Assembly: GCA_016935885.1 (NCBI GenBank) | Contig: JAFGQA010000039.1 | Location: forward strand, 1-18,296 | Direction of reading: 5' to 3' | Source: Phycisphaerae bacterium | Lineage (GTDB): Bacteria; Planctomycetota; Phycisphaerae; UBA1845; UTPLA1 | Length of the DNA stretch: 18,296 nucleotides | Part shown: positions 14,886 to 18,296 of the stretch, one piece after another | Layout of the letters: each line of letters begins with the position of its first letter | How positions within the stretch are numbered: the stretch's first letter is position 1 | Translations under genes and position numbers: made by a program | The notes under the pieces: model-generated | Told to the model about the DNA's origin: nothing | What the model saw: the letters and a program-made list of their open reading frames with translations, nothing else | Database searches by the model: none

Positions 14886-16613
14886 CTAGTATGGAATCCC
14901 TCGCATCTGGGCTTCCACCCGACGCCTGTTCTTTACTTGCTCGCGAGCCTGAAACGTGTCGCTGTCCGCAAAATTTCGGTCATACACAAAGCCCATTCCG
15001 TACGAGAAGCGGAACGCGTTCCGCAGCACCGCAAAGAACACCGCGGCCGGATTCGTCCCCACGTTCACAATGTCACTCGGCCTCAGATAGAAGTCAGGCG
15101 CCTCACCAGCGAATATGGCATCCAGGTCCAACTGAATGATCTGCTCCTCATCCTCGCTCACGCGACGGATCAGATCGGCCCGCGCCGGCCACGCCAGTGG
15201 ACCAAAACCCCCAGCAGACGCAATGGCCTCCTTCACCGTCAAACGCCGGCCCGTCAACGAATACGCACCCCGCCGAGCAACGTTCCCCATCATGTAAAAG
15301 TCTCCGACATTCCCCGCCGGCACATTAATCAGATCATAGGGGCGAATCACGATGTTGTACCGCGGATCGCCCTCCATCAGATCCTTCACCGGAATCTCGA
15401 TGATCCGTACCGGAGGCACCAACTCCTCGGGCGCCTCCCACGGCTGCTCCGCTGGCTCCGCCGCCGCGCCCTCAGTCGTCGCTGTGGCCGGCTGCCAGAA
15501 CCCCAACGCATCCTGATCCAACGGCTTGGCCCGATCCTCGAGCTCCACGGCCTCCCGAGTCGCCGGCCGCGTGTCCGCACCCTCGATCACCCATTCCCTA
15601 TGTTCCGCGTCCCATTCAATGCGCGGTTGCTCCCGGGCTACCCGCGATTCGCGCGTTCCAAATCCGTCCACGCCTGCCTCGCCCGTTCCGGACATGGTCG
15701 TCCCTGGTTGCGGATCGCCCACCCCTGCCGAGCCCGACGACACATCGGTCAAGCTGAAGGGGATCTCAGCCTCCTCCGGCCCCACCGGCGGAAACTCCGT
15801 CTCTCCTGGGAGTGGCAGGCCGACCCCAGCCGCCCCAGATTCCCTTGCTCCATTCTGACTCCCAACCTTGTGAAACACGTAGATATTCTCTACCTGAGGC
15901 GGGATGCCACCCCCCGCCGCAATCGCATCCAGCAGCCGAAAATCCGGGCGCGGCAACGGGTACGTCCCAGGGCGGACCAGCGTGCCGACCATCGAGAACT
16001 GAGCGGCTTGTGATACCACAAGCGTCACCTGCACGTCCGCCTCCGGCAAGATATCCGCCTCGCGCAGCCGTGCCACTAGCTCAAGCTCCAACTCGCGAGG
16101 CGTAAACCCAACGACCCTAACCGGGCCAAGCATCGGTATCGTCTCAAACCCGGCGTTGCCAACGCGGACTTGCTGAACCGTGGCCACACCAGGAACCAGT
16201 AGCTCGAATATCGAAATAGTCAACACATCCCCCGGGCCAATCCTGGACTCCTCAACTCCCGCCATAAGATCATCTGGGGTCGGCTCCTCCGCATTCTGAA
16301 TCCCAAGGGGCTCCTCAAGGATGCTCAACGTGTGCCGTATCTCATTCCGCCGCATCTCGGAGAACTGCCCCACCTGTGTTGGGTCCAGAAGGCCGTTCTT
16401 CAGCCAGTTCACACCCTCGCCTTGGCACCCCACAACCTGGACCCCAACGGCCAGCAACCCAACGCACATGACCAGACCGCGAGGTGACGACACGCTCCCC
16501 CGAGCCCTCGGTACAGAGCCCCCGATCCACTCGGCATGTCCGCGACGTCGCCGCCTTCCACATGGGCGCAATGTGCGCATCACCCACCCCCGTGAAAAGT
16601 CAACTTGATTCAT
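14886..16613 (-). CDS. Wza-like polysaccharide export lipoprotein with SLBB domains
   Basis: This family forms the outer-membrane or periplasmic conduit for polysaccharide. From the ATG at 16613 the protein has 575 residues. A long Arg-rich leader is followed by a hydrophobic stretch ending in lipobox VVGC (Cys63), so it should be a lipoprotein. The Poly_export domain begins at about residue 124 (RIGPGDVLTISIFE), SLBB-1 is near 207-250 (MVGTLVRPGTYPL), and SLBB-2 near 440-520 (MMGNVARRGAYSL...AIASAGG). About 150 residues between the two SLBBs (255-400) are acidic, Gly/Pro-rich and probably disordered. Start choice: GGGGTG lies 8 nt before 16613; an ATG at 16580 preceded by GGGTGGGTG is equally possible. 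It is the first gene of the operon, divergent from the acyltransferase gene. Confidence 0.9.
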   Translation of the reverse strand: MNQVDFSRGWVMRTLRPCGRRRRRGHAEWIGGSVPRARGSVSSPRGLVMCVGLLAVGVQVVGCQGEGVNWLKNGLLDPTQVGQFSEMRRNEIRHTLSILEEPLGIQNAEEPTPDDLMAGVEESRIGPGDVLTISIFELLVPGVATVQQVRVGNAGFETIPMLGPVRVVGFTPRELELELVARLREADILPEADVQVTLVVSQAAQFSMVGTLVRPGTYPLPRPDFRLLDAIAAGGGIPPQVENIYVFHKVGSQNGARESGAAGVGLPLPGETEFPPVGPEEAEIPFSLTDVSSGSAGVGDPQPGTTMSGTGEAGVDGFGTRESRVAREQPRIEWDAEHREWVIEGADTRPATREAVELEDRAKPLDQDALGFWQPATATTEGAAAEPAEQPWEAPEELVPPVRIIEIPVKDLMEGDPRYNIVIRPYDLINVPAGNVGDFYMMGNVARRGAYSLTGRRLTVKEAIASAGGFGPLAWPARADLIRRVSEDEEQIIQLDLDAIFAGEAPDFYLRPSDIVNVGTNPAAVFFAVLRNAFRFSYGMGFVYDRNFADSDTFQAREQVKNRRRVEAQMRGIPY

Positions 16614-16898
16614 CCGAAACACCCCGCTCTGCCCCCGAACGGCAGGAGAAGACCGACGAGCCTCAAGGTCCACGTCTCCCCGGGTCGGCTGTGAGCAAAA
16701 CACTTCAGTGACTCCTGACCGATAATCTAATCCGAAGCCTTGGGCAATCCTCGCACGCTGTTATCGACACCCCCGACCGCAGATAAGAAGCGTTCCACGC
16801 CACAAACCCGGCGTCCGCACCCCGCTGTTCCAGCCCGCATGAGTTGCGCAAGTGCCTGCGAAACAAGCCGCTGAGACCGATAACCAAACCGAGGTCCG
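16614..16898. other. Upstream region of the exopolysaccharide operon
   Basis: This 285-bp region lies before the SLBB gene. It should hold the operon promoter on the minus strand, but I could not find a convincing -35/-10 pair: TAGATT (near 16727) and TTGCCC (near 16742) are only 12 bp apart. No sigma-54 type -24/-12 site was found either. Several short frames are open on both strands, none with protein-like content. Confidence 0.3.
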
Positions 16899-17165
16899 GT
16901 GGCGACCACCCTCGCGGTCCCCACCGGCATCCTTCCTAGCGCTGATATGTCCGCCGACCCTCCTCTCGACGCCCGCGCAGTCCTTGCGCCTTGCAGCGCT
17001 TACGAGCATTCCTACGAGCCAGATCCTCTCGAGTTCAGTCCCTCCTCCGCTCATGCCGATAGTTCCTACTGCCTACGCAGGGACAGCCAGGCGGGACCCG
17101 GCCGCGAATCCACCGTCAAGTCTCCATTCGGGCCTCTGCCGCCCCACGTGAAGGGCTCGCCATGA
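16899..17165 (+). CDS. Possible small ORF overlapping the acyltransferase start
   Basis: A GTG-initiated frame of 88 codons ends in a TGA that overlaps the acyltransferase ATG as ATGA, and GAGG precedes the GTG by 4 nt. Those two signs are what one expects of a translationally coupled upstream gene. Against it, the predicted protein is Ser/Pro-rich with no hydrophobic core, I recognise nothing in it, and the opposite strand is equally open here. It may be no more than an untranslated leader of the acyltransferase gene. Confidence 0.2.
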   Translation: MATTLAVPTGILPSADMSADPPLDARAVLAPCSAYEHSYEPDPLEFSPSSAHADSSYCLRRDSQAGPGRESTVKSPFGPLPPHVKGSP

Positions 17166-17935
17166 TGGATATCATCATCGTCGGAGCAGGCGGCCACGGA
17201 CGCGTAGCCCTCGACATCATCCTCCAAATGAAGAAGCACAAGCCGCTCGGGTTCCTGGACAACAACCAACGCCTGCACGGGCGGCGGGTTGACGGGCTGC
17301 CGGTTCTCGGCGGTGTCGAGCAACTCGCCGACGTCCGAAAACGTGGCATCGCGGGCGCCATCATCGCCATCGGCGACAATGGCGTACGCCGGGCGCTCGG
17401 CAACGTCATCGAGGGACACGATCTCCAACTGGTCAACGCCATACATCCCTCCGCCCAACTCGCCAGCACCGTCTCACTCGGCAAAGGCGTTCTCATCGCC
17501 GCCGGGGCCCTCGTCTGCGCCCACTCGCAGATCGGTGACTACGCCATCCTCAACACCGGCTGTATCGTGGATCACGAGTCCATGATTGGCACGAGCACCC
17601 ACGTTTGCCCGGGCGTTCGCCTTGCCGGCCACGTCACCATCCAATCTGGGGCCTTCGTCGGCATCGGCTCGACCATCGTCCAGAATGTCCGAGTCGGCTT
17701 CGAGGCCGTCGTCGGCGCCGGCGCCGTCGTCATTCACGACGTCGACCCAATGACCACCGTCGTCGGCGTTCCCGCCCGCGTGGTCAAGGGCTCTCCTTCC
17801 CCAGACGAGTTTGCCTCACTCCTCACCACACGCGACTCCGACCTCAGGGACCCCATGCACCTGCCACAGCCAACTGAATCAGCAACCACCGACAGGGCCG
17901 GTGGTATGAGGGAGGCCCCTGAAAGGGGCCGGTGA
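17162..17935 (+). CDS. PglD/NeuD-family sugar acyltransferase
   Basis: Members transfer an acetyl group from acetyl-CoA to a sugar nucleotide or glycan precursor in the cytoplasm. The N-terminal Rossmann-like PglD_N domain begins MDIIIVGAGGHGRVALDII and contains GFLDNN and LPVLGG. A left-handed beta-helix follows (about 95-210), with hexapeptide-type turns such as VSLGKGVLIAAGALV, IGDYAILNTGCIVDHE and VGAGAVVIHDV, ending with the characteristic VVGVPARVVKG. His138 in VDHE matches the catalytic His of PglD-like enzymes. AAGGG lies about 7 nt before the tandem ATG. The last 40 or so residues are a non-conserved polar tail whose end is encoded by a hairpin repeat (17914-17930), so the original stop may have been lost. 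It is divergent from the EPS operon and probably modifies its glycan; the substrate is unknown. Confidence 0.9.
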   Translation: MMDIIIVGAGGHGRVALDIILQMKKHKPLGFLDNNQRLHGRRVDGLPVLGGVEQLADVRKRGIAGAIIAIGDNGVRRALGNVIEGHDLQLVNAIHPSAQLASTVSLGKGVLIAAGALVCAHSQIGDYAILNTGCIVDHESMIGTSTHVCPGVRLAGHVTIQSGAFVGIGSTIVQNVRVGFEAVVGAGAVVIHDVDPMTTVVGVPARVVKGSPSPDEFASLLTTRDSDLRDPMHLPQPTESATTDRAGGMREAPERGR

Positions 17936-18115
17936 TCAGGCCCGCCAGGATCTGGGTTTGCTGAACGTATCCGCCCCGAATGGGGCGGAGGCGACAGGTG
18001 TCACGGTTGTGACACTTCCGTCGCCGCTCGGGGCGAGCGTGGCCAGGTGGTCCGGTCACCGGGGCTTCCGCTGCGATCTACCCCCGGCTACTATCCGCGG
18101 CCCCGCTGGGGCCGA
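17914..18115. repeat. Cluster of GC-rich hairpin repeats
   Basis: Six perfect hairpins fall within about 200 bp: GGCCCC-tgaaa-GGGGCC (17914-17930), CCGCCCC-gaat-GGGGCGG (17971-17988), GTGTCAC-ggtt-GTGACAC (17998-18015), CGCTCG-ggg-CGAGCG (18025-18039), CCGGT-c-ACCGG (about 18051-18061) and CGGCCCC-gct-GGGGCCG (18098-18114). Three of them share the CCCC-loop-GGGG core. No coding frame here is believable. The first hairpin contains the last codons of the acyltransferase gene and could also slow transcription, but no T-run follows. Confidence 0.6.
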
Positions 18116-18153
18116 AACGGATACCACCCTCAGTGCGCATCGCGCCGGGTGCC

Positions 18154-18238
18154 GGGTGCCACTGGCGGCTTGCCCGCCAGTGTTCTGTGTGGCATCGCAT
18201 GCAAGGTCGCACTGGCAGGCAAGCTGCCAGTGGCACCC
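18154..18238. repeat. Inverted pair of the CTGGCAG hairpin repeat
   Basis: Two 29-bp units face each other: one at 18154-18182 beginning GGGTGCCACTGGCGG and its inverted partner at 18210-18238 ending GCTGCCAGTGGCACCC. They match at 27 of 29 positions across a 27-bp spacer. Each unit is itself a hairpin. The unit is the same as that inside the elements at 371-512 and 3484-3669, but the terminal GGGTCCATGACAGTT ends are absent, so this is a different arrangement. The remaining bases to the window end (18239-18296) show no gene. Confidence 0.75.
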
Positions 18239-18296
18239 AACGCCGTGAACTGGCGTGGGTTGTGGTTGATTGTAAGTGACTGCAAGGAATGAAAAA

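Noticed and set aside
14868..16013. 381-codon plus-strand frame antisense to the SLBB gene
   Set aside because: Arg-rich shadow translation; the minus strand encodes recognisable Poly_export and SLBB domains.

Overview
The window looks like a chromosomal piece of a GC-rich Gram-negative bacterium, most likely a planctomycete (possibly Phycisphaerae-like). This placement is inferred from the gene set (exosortase, EpsI, Wza/Wzc-like export proteins and a giant TPR protein in one operon) and from several families of GC-rich hairpin repeats. No taxonomic marker gene is present to prove it.

Layout. Positions 1-223 hold no supported gene. A tRNA-Ile2(CAU) gene on the minus strand (224-296) has a recognisable promoter just upstream. 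A 142-bp miniature inverted-repeat element (371-512) with a perfect 9-bp target duplication follows. Next come an ABC exporter pair (ATPase 552-1286, FtsX/MacB-type permease 1414-2547), a possible small membrane protein that runs into a truncated repeat core, and a probable stand-alone structured RNA (3164-3421). That RNA has a perfect consensus sigma-70 promoter and a terminator hairpin. A second copy of the miniature element (3484-3669) sits directly upstream of this promoter, and two large hairpins (3759-3868) follow.

Positions 16613 to 3951 (minus strand) hold a tightly packed exopolysaccharide/exosortase operon. In transcription order it encodes a Wza-like SLBB export lipoprotein, an exosortase, an EpsI-family protein overlapping it by 4 bp, a 1523-residue membrane-anchored TPR protein, a Wzc-like chain-length/tyrosine-kinase protein, a KpsF/KdsD-type sugar-phosphate isomerase and a small zinc-protease-like protein. 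Divergently on the plus strand (17162-17935) is a PglD/NeuD-type sugar O/N-acyltransferase, followed by a dense run of hairpin repeats to the window end.

How it fits together. Wza-like and Wzc-like proteins, a TPR scaffold and a sugar acyltransferase form the export and modification side of a polysaccharide system. Exosortase plus EpsI suggests surface anchoring or processing of proteins in the same envelope. No glycosyltransferase, flippase, polymerase or PEP-CTERM substrate is visible, so the rest must lie elsewhere.

The most unusual signals are outside the proteins: a non-autonomous transposable element family with intact target duplications, both complete copies lying 18-19 bp upstream of the -35 box of an RNA-gene promoter, and an unassigned ~258-nt RNA gene.
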